From Scybalousia_A sp052170555 (GTDB lineage Bacteria > Bacteroidota > Bacteroidia > Bacteroidales > P3): 64,000 nucleotides of DNA. The position numbers and the translations under genes are program-made. Within the stretch, counting starts at the first letter, position 1; each line of letters starts with the position of its first letter. Shown here in pieces: positions 35,796 through 44,685 of the stretch. The notes under the pieces are model-generated. The model searched no databases and was not told where the DNA came from. It saw only the letters and a list, made by a program, of their open reading frames with translations. Location of the stretch: positions 124,001 to 188,000 of the forward strand of contig JBQNAI010000004.1 of assembly GCA_052170555.1 (NCBI GenBank), written 5' to 3'.

Positions 35796-36206
35796 CTATT
35801 TATTCACTTTTTTACCGTTGTAAATAACCTTTTTATCCCCAAAGTAGGTAGAAAAAAAGAACTTATCCTCGTTTTTAACTCCGTTAAAATGGGTAATAAT
35901 ATATTTATCTTTTTGTTTATTTCTCACATATGGGATAAGATTATTTCCTGAAATGAAAATTTTTTCCGCGTTTGGCGTCCTGTTTAATCCCCTTATCTCA
36001 GCATTAACTTTTATAGGCATAAGACGGGAAAATTTTACATCAAAAATTGTCCCATCTGCCTTATTTATGCTTTCTCTCAACTCCACAAGAACATCATTCT
36101 GAACATAATCACCGACAGTCATCTTTCCTTTGTAATGAGTTGTCTGTGCAGATAAACAAAGCACAAAAATACACATCGAAACATATATTACGCCAAATTT
36201 ACTCAT
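35796..36206 (-). CDS. Small secreted calycin-like protein
   Basis: This is a 136-residue protein with a signal peptide ending LSAQ (residue 20) and no lipobox. HYKGKMTVGDY opens the mature part, then RLMPIKVNAEIRGL and KIFISGNNLIPY follow at the same spacing as the corresponding segments in the two lipoproteins downstream, ending NEDKFFFSTYFGDKKVIYNGKK. It is the first of three probable paralogues. A good promoter lies 21 bases before the start. Function not recognised. Confidence 0.7.
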   Translation of the reverse strand: MSKFGVIYVSMCIFVLCLSAQTTHYKGKMTVGDYVQNDVLVELRESINKADGTIFDVKFSRLMPIKVNAEIRGLNRTPNAEKIFISGNNLIPYVRNKQKDKYIITHFNGVKNEDKFFFSTYFGDKKVIYNGKKVNK

Positions 36207-36226
36207 AAGATTGCATTTTCAGCTCG

Positions 36227-36257
36227 CAAAGTTACACAATATTTTCTACCTGTGCAA
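36227..36257 (-). promoter_or_regulatory. Bacteroidota-type promoter for the calycin-like gene
   Basis: Minus strand TTG (36257-36255), a 20-base spacer, TAACTTTG (36234-36227). Confidence 0.7.
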
Positions 36258-36263
36258 TCACTA

Positions 36264-37205
36264 TTATTGGGTATTTTTTGTTTTGTGTCTTTTTATAATT
36301 ATACCGTTTGTAATAACGATGGCCGTAACAATTAAAAAAGAAATAGAAATTGCAAGCATTTCAAACACATGCTCAGAAGGACTCAGCCAAATCTCTTTAA
36401 TTATGCCTCTTCGTATGAAAACCTCTACGGCAGTCCAAAAAATAATTACGGTTGCTATTGACATACGAATGTTATATCCCCAACCGGCAAGACGTAACTG
36501 CTTTTTGAATATAAAAAATGAACCAACAAGGCAACTGATTGCAATAAAGAATATTATAGGATTCCTGTCACCAACAAAATTAGTATCATAACAAAACATT
36601 AGTAACAAATAACATGTCCACATCATAATGTTAAGCTCCATACAAGTAACAATGGAAGTGTGGCGTGTCATTGGTTGAGGAACAATTTTATTGATGTTGG
36701 AACTAAACAAATGTTTTTGACACCAAATCAAAAAATCACACCCACTTCTTGTTGAAAAGATATATATCAGCATGAAAAGAATCCAAAAACCGAAAGTGGC
36801 AGGCATTAAAACATACTCCGGTTTGGAATAAACAAACAATTCGCCTGTTAGTTTGGCTTGTTCTGCCAATTGTTGTGCTTTTTCAAATGACATAACAGTG
36901 CCATCCGAAATCATAGACATAGTATTAAATCTACGAGCGTAATAATGTAAACCAAATTCTATCCATCCTGTCCAGATAAAAAGACCACCAAATAAACCGA
37001 GTAGTGTTTGTTTGGTATCGCCTTTGACAAATACGCCCCAAATAGTTACAATCAATCCCATGAACCCCATAATGAAAGCTGCCGTGTACAATCTTCCATG
37101 TAACAAATCTTCCATAAGAATCATTAATGCATGGCCTAATGGCATTAAAAACAAAACCAACAAAAACGATATGATTGATTTGCTCCAATACTTTTGTCTT
37201 TTCAT
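36264..37205 (-). CDS. Multi-pass membrane protein of unknown function
   Basis: This is a 313-residue protein with about eight hydrophobic segments. Features: MPLGHALMILMEDLLHG in the first helix pair, FIWTGWIEFGLHYYARRFN, and a C-terminal hydrophobic hairpin before a basic tail. Several His, Glu and Trp residues sit near membrane edges (GWIEFGLHYYA, NIMMWTCYLLL). No transporter or enzyme signature was recognised. It has its own promoter and is divergent from the YfhO-type gene. Confidence 0.75.
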   Translation of the reverse strand: MKRQKYWSKSIISFLLVLFLMPLGHALMILMEDLLHGRLYTAAFIMGFMGLIVTIWGVFVKGDTKQTLLGLFGGLFIWTGWIEFGLHYYARRFNTMSMISDGTVMSFEKAQQLAEQAKLTGELFVYSKPEYVLMPATFGFWILFMLIYIFSTRSGCDFLIWCQKHLFSSNINKIVPQPMTRHTSIVTCMELNIMMWTCYLLLMFCYDTNFVGDRNPIIFFIAISCLVGSFFIFKKQLRLAGWGYNIRMSIATVIIFWTAVEVFIRRGIIKEIWLSPSEHVFEMLAISISFLIVTAIVITNGIIIKRHKTKNTQ

Positions 37206-37250
37206 TTTATTTGTTTATTATTTAGTGTTGAAATTTTTAAATCTAAACTG

Positions 37251-37281
37251 CAAAGTTAAGAATATATTTTTATATATGCAA
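37251..37281 (-). promoter_or_regulatory. Bacteroidota-type promoter for the 37205 membrane protein
   Basis: Minus strand TTG (37281-37279), a 20-base spacer and TAACTTTG (37258-37251). Confidence 0.65.
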
Positions 37282-37354
37282 TCACTATTTCTGAGTAATT
37301 TGAATACAATCTTATAAAATAGCAATAATTAACTGTTATTTTTTATTCATATCA

Positions 37355-37440
37355 AATTAAAGTGGCATATTAACATACTAAAGTCCCACTTTAATATATT
37401 CTTTCTTGACAATAGCTTTGTGTCTCGGCACTTTATTTTT
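37355..37440. repeat. Intergenic element between divergent promoters
   Basis: Contains TTAAAGTGG...CCCACTTTAA arms, then TATTCTTTCTTGACAA and GGCACTTTATTTTT, all words of the element family. Unlike most copies it does not follow a gene end but lies between two divergent genes. Confidence 0.55.
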
Positions 37441-37447
37441 ATGTTAT

Positions 37448-37478
37448 TTTGTAAGAATAATTTTTTTTTATAATTTTG
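37448..37478 (+). promoter_or_regulatory. Bacteroidota-type promoter for the YfhO-like gene
   Basis: TTTG (37448-37451), a 19-base spacer and TAATTTTG (37471-37478), 29 bases before the ATG. Confidence 0.7.
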
Positions 37479-37507
37479 CAGGCTGAGATTAAAAATATTT
37501 TTGGAAA

Positions 37508-40111
37508 ATGGACTATAAAAAATATTTGCCACACATAATAGCCATAATACTTTTGGTTGTAGCAAGTTTAGTTTACTTCTCACCCATTTTAGGCGGGAAG
37601 ATATTACCACAAAGCGATATGTTGCAATATCCAAATATGCAGAAAGCTTTGTTGGATAATGAGAGAATGACTGGTCATAAAGGAGAATGGACACCGAATA
37701 TGTTTTCCGGTATGCCATCTTACCAGATTGATTACGATAGAAGTGGAAACATTTTCTCAGTGTTGGCTGAACCTCTCAACTTATTTGATTCTACCCATTC
37801 TATAGGTGTATTTTTTTTATTAGCACTCGGATTCTATGTTTTTATGACATGTATGGGTGTTTCTCCATGGCTCTCCCTTTTTTCAGGGTTGATTTATGCT
37901 CTTGGATCTTACAATATTGTTATTATAAGTGTAGGGCATATTACGAAGGCATGGGCAATGGCAATGATGGCTCCTGTGCTAGCGGGTATGATATTAGCAT
38001 TTAAGAAAAAGTATCTCGCAGGTTTTCTCGTCTTTACATTCTCTTTGGGATTGCAATTATCATTTAATCATATACAAATTACTTATTACACACTACTAAC
38101 GGCAATAATCTTAACTGTTTCCTATCTTGTGTTTGCAATTAAGGAGAAAGATATGAAAAGTTTTGCTAAGAGTATTGTCATATTGGTCGTTGGAGCTGTA
38201 TTATCAGTATTGCCATTGATGAATCATTTAATGGTTAATAACGAATACTTAAAACATACTATGCGAGGGGGGAGTGAGTTATCCATTCATCCGCAAGGAG
38301 TTCAGCAAAACACGAAACAAAATGGTTTGGACATAAATTACGCCTTTAATTGGTCGTATGGGAAATCAGAAACAATGACTTTGTTGATTCCGGACTACAA
38401 GGGAGGGGGCTCTTTGGATAGAAGAATCTCTTCGGAGAATTCAAAACAGTTGCAAAATAGAATAAGAGAGTTACGATCTACACGTCCTATTCAACAAGAT
38501 CAGCAAGCATTTCAACAAATTGCTAATTCGTATTTATCAAGTTCATATTATGGGGAGCAACCTTTCACGGCGGGTCCTGTATATTTTGGTGCGATAGTAA
38601 TATTTTTGGCATTGTTGGGTTTTTTTACATTAGATAACAAATGGAGATGGTGGCTCCTAACAGTAACTTTATTATCTATTCTTTTGTCTTGGGGAAGTAA
38701 TTTTATGAGTTTTAATTCTTGGTTGTTCAATAACCTACCTTTGTATAATAAGTTCCGAACTCCGTCTATGGCTTTGATAATTGCTAATGTTAGTATGTGT
38801 ATTGCAGCTGTTATGGGGTTAAAATATTTTATGGAATGTGAGGATAGAAAGAAAAAATCTTTATCTCTGTATATCAGTGTGATAATTACGGGTGGTATTT
38901 GTTTGTTAGCTTGGCTTGTTCCCGCTATATTTTCAGACTTTTCCTCATCTAAGGATACTGTTTTTAGTAAGGAATTGGGAGAAAGTTTCATAATGGCATT
39001 GCAAGAAGACAGAGAAGCCATGTTTAAAGCAGATTCATTGCGTTCATTCCTATTTATAGCATTGAGCTTTGTGACATTACTATTGTACAATTTAGGAAAA
39101 ATAAAAAAGAATATAGTAGTTATTTGTATTATTGGCTTGTTGGCTGTTGTAGATTTGTGGGGTGTTGATTTGAGATATGTAAATAAAGACTCCTTTGCAT
39201 CTAAGACCCAGGTAACTCCTTATCCTACTGCAACCGAATCCTCAATTATGGAATTAGTTGATAAAAATAAGATAGATCATTTTAGAGTTTACAATCTTGC
39301 AATCAATACTTTCAATGATGCTTCTACGTCCTATTTCCTTCCTACTATAGGTGGTTATTCTGCGGTGAAGTTACAACGTTATCAGGATTTGATAGATTTT
39401 TATTTTACTAATACTCACTACAAACAAAAGGATATTGATGATACTGTATTATTAAAACAAAACCAAGCACGGCAGTTCTATTATCAGTATAAGGATAATC
39501 CAAATGTTGCTATGCCTAATTTTGGTGTTCTTAATATGTTAGACGCTCGTTATATCATCCTTTCTTCGGATATTTTCATAGAAAACACGGAAGCTTTGGG
39601 AGCTGCCTGGTTTGTTTCCGATATAAAATGGGTTAAAAATGCTGATGAAGAGATTTTGGCGTTAGATAATTTTGACCCTAAGCGTATGGCAGTTGTTAAC
39701 AATAAGTATAGAAATATTGTAAAGACTATTGCAAATAGAGATGAGACTGCTAAAATAAATTTCATTAAACCAGAAGTGAAAGATGTAGGGCATCTGACAT
39801 ACAAAACATCATCTAAAACCGATCAGGTCGCTATATTCTCGGAAATATTTTATAAAGATTCCTGGCATGCTTATATAGACGGTAAGCAAGTTCCTTATTT
39901 CTGTGCTAATTATGTACTTAGAGGACTTTACGTACCCAAAGGAAATCACACTATCGAATTCAAATGTGCCAGCTCTACGCTTCAAATCGGTAATACGATT
40001 GCTTGGATTGGCTCGATTGTTCTTTTGCTGTGCGTATTGGGAGCAATAGCCATTCCTTACTATAGAAGAAAATGTGCCAATAAACAAAAGACTAAACAAA
40101 ATAATAAATAA
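37508..40111 (+). CDS. YfhO-family membrane protein (GT-C-like)
   Basis: This is an 867-residue protein. N-terminal helix plus SDMLQYPNMQKALLDNERM, then WTPNMFSGMPSYQI, a signature of YfhO-like proteins, and about twelve hydrophobic segments to residue 570. The soluble C-terminal region (590-840) contains FRVYNLAINTFNDASTSYF and EIFYKDSWHAYIDGKQV, followed by a last helix. In Firmicutes YfhO helps glycosylate lipoteichoic acid; in Bacteroidota the role is open, with sugar transfer at the outer face of the inner membrane the best guess. The downstream lipoprotein gene starts 19 bases later, so the two are probably an operon. Confidence 0.82.
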   Translation: MDYKKYLPHIIAIILLVVASLVYFSPILGGKILPQSDMLQYPNMQKALLDNERMTGHKGEWTPNMFSGMPSYQIDYDRSGNIFSVLAEPLNLFDSTHSIGVFFLLALGFYVFMTCMGVSPWLSLFSGLIYALGSYNIVIISVGHITKAWAMAMMAPVLAGMILAFKKKYLAGFLVFTFSLGLQLSFNHIQITYYTLLTAIILTVSYLVFAIKEKDMKSFAKSIVILVVGAVLSVLPLMNHLMVNNEYLKHTMRGGSELSIHPQGVQQNTKQNGLDINYAFNWSYGKSETMTLLIPDYKGGGSLDRRISSENSKQLQNRIRELRSTRPIQQDQQAFQQIANSYLSSSYYGEQPFTAGPVYFGAIVIFLALLGFFTLDNKWRWWLLTVTLLSILLSWGSNFMSFNSWLFNNLPLYNKFRTPSMALIIANVSMCIAAVMGLKYFMECEDRKKKSLSLYISVIITGGICLLAWLVPAIFSDFSSSKDTVFSKELGESFIMALQEDREAMFKADSLRSFLFIALSFVTLLLYNLGKIKKNIVVICIIGLLAVVDLWGVDLRYVNKDSFASKTQVTPYPTATESSIMELVDKNKIDHFRVYNLAINTFNDASTSYFLPTIGGYSAVKLQRYQDLIDFYFTNTHYKQKDIDDTVLLKQNQARQFYYQYKDNPNVAMPNFGVLNMLDARYIILSSDIFIENTEALGAAWFVSDIKWVKNADEEILALDNFDPKRMAVVNNKYRNIVKTIANRDETAKINFIKPEVKDVGHLTYKTSSKTDQVAIFSEIFYKDSWHAYIDGKQVPYFCANYVLRGLYVPKGNHTIEFKCASSTLQIGNTIAWIGSIVLLLCVLGAIAIPYYRRKCANKQKTKQNNK

Positions 40112-40130
40112 AACAAAAAAAAATAAAGTT

Positions 40131-41006
40131 ATGAAAAACATATTGGTATTTAGTATTATAGCTTTGGTGTTTACCCTCTTTTCTTGTACGAATAAAGAAG
40201 AACAACGACAAAGAGAACAGCATCTCAGAGATTCTTTTAATACTATTTTAGACAAAAAAACTCAGCAGGTGCAGACTTTGGATGCCCAAATGAGGGATAT
40301 TGATGAGAACCTTATGAATATATCTTCCAGATATGCAGAACTTAGACAGATAGCTTCCTCTGATGCAAGTATAACGGAAAATGTAGCTAAACATATAGAA
40401 ATACAAATCAATGCTATTGCGGAATTTTTAGCAAAAGATAAGCAAAAAATTGCTTATATTCAATCTCAGCTGGCGAAACAAAATAATCAAGATGCTAAGG
40501 TGACCGAATTACAAAATAGGATCAATGAATTGAATGTTCGTATTGCAAAAGGAGAGGAGCAAATAACATCTTTGACGGATGAGTTGAAAGGAAAGAATAT
40601 TAAGTTGGATAATCTCAATTCTCAGGTAACAAAATTGCAAGCAGAGAGCCAGAAAAATAAATCAGAACTGATTAAACTTGAAGATGAAAGGTATAAAGGA
40701 TTTTTTATTGTGGGGACAAAGAAAGAGTTGAACAAACTTGGGTTGATTGACACCAAAGGAGGATTCGTCGGTTTAGGGAGGACAATCACGTTGGCAAAGA
40801 ACGGAGATATTAGTATGATGCAAAGGATAGATATTCGTAATGTTAAAGAAATACCTTTGACGGGACAAAAAGTGGAATTGTTAACTCCTCACCCTGCCAG
40901 TTCTTATTCTTGGCAAGGTATACAGAACAAACCATCCGCTATTATGATTGAAAATAGTGAAGAGTTTTGGCAGGCAACTCGTTGTTTGGTTATTTTAGTT
41001 AAATAG
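40131..41006 (+). CDS. Coiled-coil lipoprotein
   Basis: This is a 291-residue protein from the ATG at 40131, where a lipoprotein signal peptide begins (KNILVFSIIALVFTLFSC, Cys 19); an upstream in-frame ATG at 40074 inside the YfhO gene would add a charged stretch with no role. NKEE follows the cysteine and could be a surface-export signal. Residues 40-190 are coiled coil (VTELQNRINELNVRI, LDNLNSQVTKLQAES). The C-terminal 90 residues are globular (KGFFIVGTKKELNKLG, YSWQGIQNKPSAIMIEN). Similar proteins occur widely in Bacteroidota without assigned function. Confidence 0.75.
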   Translation: MKNILVFSIIALVFTLFSCTNKEEQRQREQHLRDSFNTILDKKTQQVQTLDAQMRDIDENLMNISSRYAELRQIASSDASITENVAKHIEIQINAIAEFLAKDKQKIAYIQSQLAKQNNQDAKVTELQNRINELNVRIAKGEEQITSLTDELKGKNIKLDNLNSQVTKLQAESQKNKSELIKLEDERYKGFFIVGTKKELNKLGLIDTKGGFVGLGRTITLAKNGDISMMQRIDIRNVKEIPLTGQKVELLTPHPASSYSWQGIQNKPSAIMIENSEEFWQATRCLVILVK

Positions 41007-41120
41007 CAGATATATTTTTCTGAAATATTTATTTAGTAGAATAGGTGTAGTACTCATTACGAATATAACAATGATGGGTACTATATTTTTTCTACACAGA
41101 TCAAAAAATAAATGCAGACT

Positions 41121-41183
41121 AAAATTAAAGTGCAACATTAGTAAATTCTTTTTTGAAAAGAATTTACTAATATCAAGAAAGAA
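41121..41183 (-). repeat. Intergenic element, inverted copy
   Basis: Perfect 15-bp arms TTAGTAAATTCTTTT (41138-41152) and AAAAGAATTTACTAA (41156-41170), flanked by AAAATTAAAGTGCAAC and TATCAAGAAAGAA. Its reverse complement matches the copy at 20490-20552. It lies 114 bases after the coiled-coil lipoprotein gene. Confidence 0.75.
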
Positions 41184-42089
41184 TTTTTTATTTTGTCGTT
41201 TTGATTTTAAATATATGTAAGATATCCTCATGACATGTCAAGAATAAATAGAGTTAACTGTATATTAATTAGACATCTTTGTATTGATTAATTTAATTCT
41301 GATTGAGAACTAATCCATTCCCAACAAGTTAGATTTTCCCAAACCTAACTCTAAATTGTAAAGCCTTCTTGATGATGTAATAAGTCATAAGTATCATACT
41401 ATTTTCATTATCAAGTGATGTTATTTTACATTATTTTATGTCTTTATCCGAATATTATATGGTAAAATGCAAATTCTTTATCCTTATCTTTTTTAATAAA
41501 AATTTTCCATAACTATATCCTGTTTTAGCATCAACTATCAATGGCAAACCGTTGGAACAGATTTCTGTGGTATTGGTTTTGAAAATGGAAAGATCGGATT
41601 GTTCATCATTGAATTTGTAAATATTGTCAGTATTTTGAGCATAGATTACATAAAGAGTAAACAATTAAACTCATTTCTAACACAAATAAGAGACTCTTAT
41701 AGATAGGTACTATATTTGTTACTATATTCCCCACAACAAAATATTCATGTGCAGATGTATTAACATATTTTATTTCAGTCAAATGAATATTTAATTTTTT
41801 CTTTTACAAGGCATAAGAGTTTCTCAGGATATTTAACCTTAATTATTTTAAAATCAATACCGTTTTTTTTTACACATTCAATACGAATTTCACTGAAAAC
41901 ACTACACATTGGATAAATAAATCGTTTTCTTTTGTAAGAAAAAAATTGTAATCTTCTAGTAAAAATAATTTTTTACGAATTTATGACATTTTGTCGGTAA
42001 GCATTTGATTAATAGGAATTTTTGTCATATTTATTTGTATTGTATGATTTTTGCTTTTGCACTTTCAGTGAAAGGAAAAAGAAAAAACT
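41184..42089. other. Long stretch without an intact gene
   Basis: Over 900 bases between the element at 41121 and clpB. It contains the possible minus-strand gene remnant at 41455-41985 and a small AGTTAG/CTAACT hairpin near 41329-41351. A TTTG at 42021 and a TATGATTTTTG-like box near 42042-42054 may be the clpB promoter. Confidence 0.4.
41455..41985 (-). pseudogene. Possible decayed gene, several frameshifts
   Basis: On the minus strand, protein-like frames succeed each other with shifts: a stretch with RLQFFSYKRKRFIYP and ECVKKNGIDFKIIKVKYPEK (about 41980-41797), then EIKYVNTSAHEYFVVGNIV (about 41780), then LFTLYVIYAQNTDNIYKFND ending at 41455. The last part resembles a signal peptide and short mature part of a secreted protein but has only a TTG start. 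The pieces may come from one or two lost genes. No family was recognised; the reading is tentative. Confidence 0.3.
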
Positions 42090-44276
42090 ATGGAAAATAC
42101 AAATGTAAATACGGTAAATATGAAGTTCCAAAATTTGGAACGGTTTGCTATAAATTTGATAGACAAAGCAAGGCAAAATAAGTTAGACCCTGTTATCGGA
42201 AGAGATGAAGAAATTAGACGAGTTTTACAAATTCTTTCTCGTAGGACTAAAAATAATCCTGTTTTAGTTGGAGAGCCTGGAGTAGGTAAGACAGCTATTG
42301 CAGAAGGATTAGCACAGAGAATCTTCGCTAATGATGTGCCGGAGAATTTGAAACAAAAGAAATTATATTCTTTGGATATGGGAGCATTGGTTGCAGGAGC
42401 GAAGTACAAAGGAGAGTTTGAGGAACGATTGAAAGGTGTCGTTAATGATGTAATCAAATCAGAGGGTGACGTTATACTATTCATCGATGAGATACATACG
42501 CTTGTTGGAGCAGGTGGTGGGGAAGGAGCTATGGATGCTGCTAATATTCTTAAACCAGCATTAGCTCGTGGTGATTTGAGAGCTATAGGTGCAACAACGC
42601 TTGACGAGTATCAGAAATACTTTGAGAAAGATAAAGCTTTGGAACGTAGATTTCAGATGGTTATGGTAGATGAACCGAGTGTGGAAGATACAATTAGTAT
42701 ACTGAGAGGACTAAAAGAAAAATACGAAGTTCATCACCATGTAAGGATTAAGGATGCTGCTATCATCTCTGCAGCAGAGATGTCGCATAGATATATTACC
42801 AATAGATTTTTACCTGATAAAGCAATAGATTTGATAGATGAGGCAGCGGCAAAATTACGTATGGAAATAGATTCTTCACCAGAAGAATTAGATGAAGTGG
42901 AGAGAAAACTGCGGCAGTTGGAAATTGAGAGAGTTGCAATAAAAAAAGAACATGATGACATTAAAACGGAACAGCTTACAAAGGAGATAGAAGAACTTCA
43001 AAAGCAGAAAGAATCTCTTACCAAGCAATGGAAAAATGAGAAAACTTTAGTTGATGCTATTCAAGGGGAAGTTAAAAAGATTGAAAACTACAAAAATCAA
43101 GCTAGCAATGCGGAACGCGAAGGTGACTATTCAAAAGTAGCAGAGATTAGGTATGGAAAGATTCCACAAGCAGAAAAGGATTTGTCGGATTACAAACAAA
43201 AGTTATCTGCATTGCAATCAGGTCAGCCTATGATAACTGAAGAGGTGGATGAGAATCATATAGCGGAAGTTGTTTCTCGCTGGACAGGAATTCCTGTTGC
43301 AAGGATGATGACCTCAGAGAAAGAAAAACTGTTGCATTTGGAGGAAGAATTAAAACAGCGTGTGATAGGTCAGCACGAGGCAATAGAGGCGGTTAGTAAT
43401 TGTATAAGAAGATCTCGCTCTGGTTTGAATGATGAGAAACGTCCTATAGGATCATTTGCTTTTCTTGGTTCAACTGGAGTCGGAAAGACTGAGTTAGCAA
43501 GAGCATTAGCTGAATTATTGTTTGATGATGAAAACTTGATGATAAGAATAGATATGTCTGAATATCAAGAACGTTATTCCGTATCACGACTTATAGGAGC
43601 TCCTCCGGGATATGTAGGATATGAAGAAGGTGGTCAGTTAACGGAGGCTGTAAGAAGGAAACCGTATTCAATAGTGTTGTTGGATGAAATAGAAAAAGCA
43701 CACCCAGACGTGTTTAATATCCTATTGCAAGTATTAGAAGATGGAAGACTTACAGACGGTAAAGGAAGGATTGTAGATTTTAAGAATACTATCATAATTA
43801 TGACAAGTAACTTGGGATCAGAATTGTTACAACAGGCAATAGAACAGCACTCCACAGAGATAGACAGTTATTGGAGTGAAGCTGAATCAAAAGTCAAGGA
43901 ATTAATGAAAAGGACAATAAGACCTGAGTTCCTTAATCGTATAGATGAAATAGTTGTTTTCAAACCACTATTCAAAGAGCAGGTAAGAGAAATCGTTGTA
44001 TTGCAGATGGGAAGGCTACTTGATACTTTGCGTTCTAAGAACATTCTTTTAGAGTATACACCTGAGGCAATAGATTATTTGGCTAATGAAGGTTATGATC
44101 CTCTTTTGGGTGCTAGACCTGTTAAACGTGCAATTCAAAGGTTAGTTACCAACCGTTTATCTATGCTTTTATTGGATGATAAGTTGTTTGAAGGGGTTAA
44201 GGTCAAAATGGATGTTGTGAATTCAAGCAGTGTCGTAAATGGAAAGGAGTTATCATTCAGAGTTGTCAAGGAATAA
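42090..44276 (+). CDS. clpB: ClpB-type disaggregase lacking the N-terminal domain
   Basis: This AAA+ machine with DnaK pulls proteins out of aggregates. The 728 residues begin just before the first ATPase (LDPVIGRDEEIRRV, Walker A GEPGVGKTA, Walker B ILFIDEIHT). The coiled-coil middle domain (about 260-380) is present and typical of ClpB. The second ATPase has GSTGVGKTELA, the pore loop GAPPGYVGYEEGG and LLDEIEKAHPD, then RPEFLNRIDEIVVF. The usual Clp N-domain of about 145 residues is missing, and no remnant was found upstream, so this is a delta-N form. No ClpP-binding loop was noticed. Confidence 0.93.
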   Translation: MENTNVNTVNMKFQNLERFAINLIDKARQNKLDPVIGRDEEIRRVLQILSRRTKNNPVLVGEPGVGKTAIAEGLAQRIFANDVPENLKQKKLYSLDMGALVAGAKYKGEFEERLKGVVNDVIKSEGDVILFIDEIHTLVGAGGGEGAMDAANILKPALARGDLRAIGATTLDEYQKYFEKDKALERRFQMVMVDEPSVEDTISILRGLKEKYEVHHHVRIKDAAIISAAEMSHRYITNRFLPDKAIDLIDEAAAKLRMEIDSSPEELDEVERKLRQLEIERVAIKKEHDDIKTEQLTKEIEELQKQKESLTKQWKNEKTLVDAIQGEVKKIENYKNQASNAEREGDYSKVAEIRYGKIPQAEKDLSDYKQKLSALQSGQPMITEEVDENHIAEVVSRWTGIPVARMMTSEKEKLLHLEEELKQRVIGQHEAIEAVSNCIRRSRSGLNDEKRPIGSFAFLGSTGVGKTELARALAELLFDDENLMIRIDMSEYQERYSVSRLIGAPPGYVGYEEGGQLTEAVRRKPYSIVLLDEIEKAHPDVFNILLQVLEDGRLTDGKGRIVDFKNTIIIMTSNLGSELLQQAIEQHSTEIDSYWSEAESKVKELMKRTIRPEFLNRIDEIVVFKPLFKEQVREIVVLQMGRLLDTLRSKNILLEYTPEAIDYLANEGYDPLLGARPVKRAIQRLVTNRLSMLLLDDKLFEGVKVKMDVVNSSSVVNGKELSFRVVKE

Positions 44277-44317
44277 ATAAATCAGGACAAATTTTAATAA
44301 AATTGAAGTCCCACATC

Positions 44318-44388
44318 AATTAAGTAAAGTGCCGTATTAATAAAATCTTTTCAAGAAAGAATTCATTGATACGGTACTTTGTTTTTTT
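44318..44388. repeat. Intergenic element downstream of clpB
   Basis: Arms AAAGTGCCGTAT (44326-44337) and ATACGGTACTTT (44369-44380) pair at 11 of 12 positions, followed by T8 on the plus strand, so it is a good terminator for clpB. It holds the family words CTTTTCAAGAAAGAA, and GAAGTCCCACATCAATTA precedes it. Confidence 0.75.
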
Positions 44389-44685
44389 ATGTAAAAAAGT
44401 TGATTATTCTGCACAACTATGTAAATTAAATATTCAAATTATGGTATATAAATAATAGGTAATTATTTCAATATATTTTAAAAAAATTCATACCTTTGCA
44501 AAAATTTATTATTGGAGAATTTGATTGTTATTTATTAAATAATGAAAGAATTGAAAGATTTTAAATTTGACTGTAACAGATTTAATAATATGGGTTATTA
44601 GTATTAATATGGTGGTATGCGATGGGTAATTGTGTGGATAGATTGTACGAAGACTTGAATTTTAAATTTTGAAAAGACTAATGTT
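44389..44685 (+). promoter_or_regulatory. Leader region of argS
   Basis: A -7 box TACCTTTG (44491-44498) without a clear upstream TTTG lies 187 bases before the argS ATG. The leader includes a 19-codon open frame (44542-44601, KELKDFKFDCNRFNNMGY) whose role, if any, is unknown. No classic attenuator hairpin or T-box was seen. Confidence 0.4.

Noticed and set aside
40074..40130. Longer start of the coiled-coil lipoprotein overlapping the YfhO gene
   Set aside because: It would place a charged stretch before a clean lipoprotein signal peptide.
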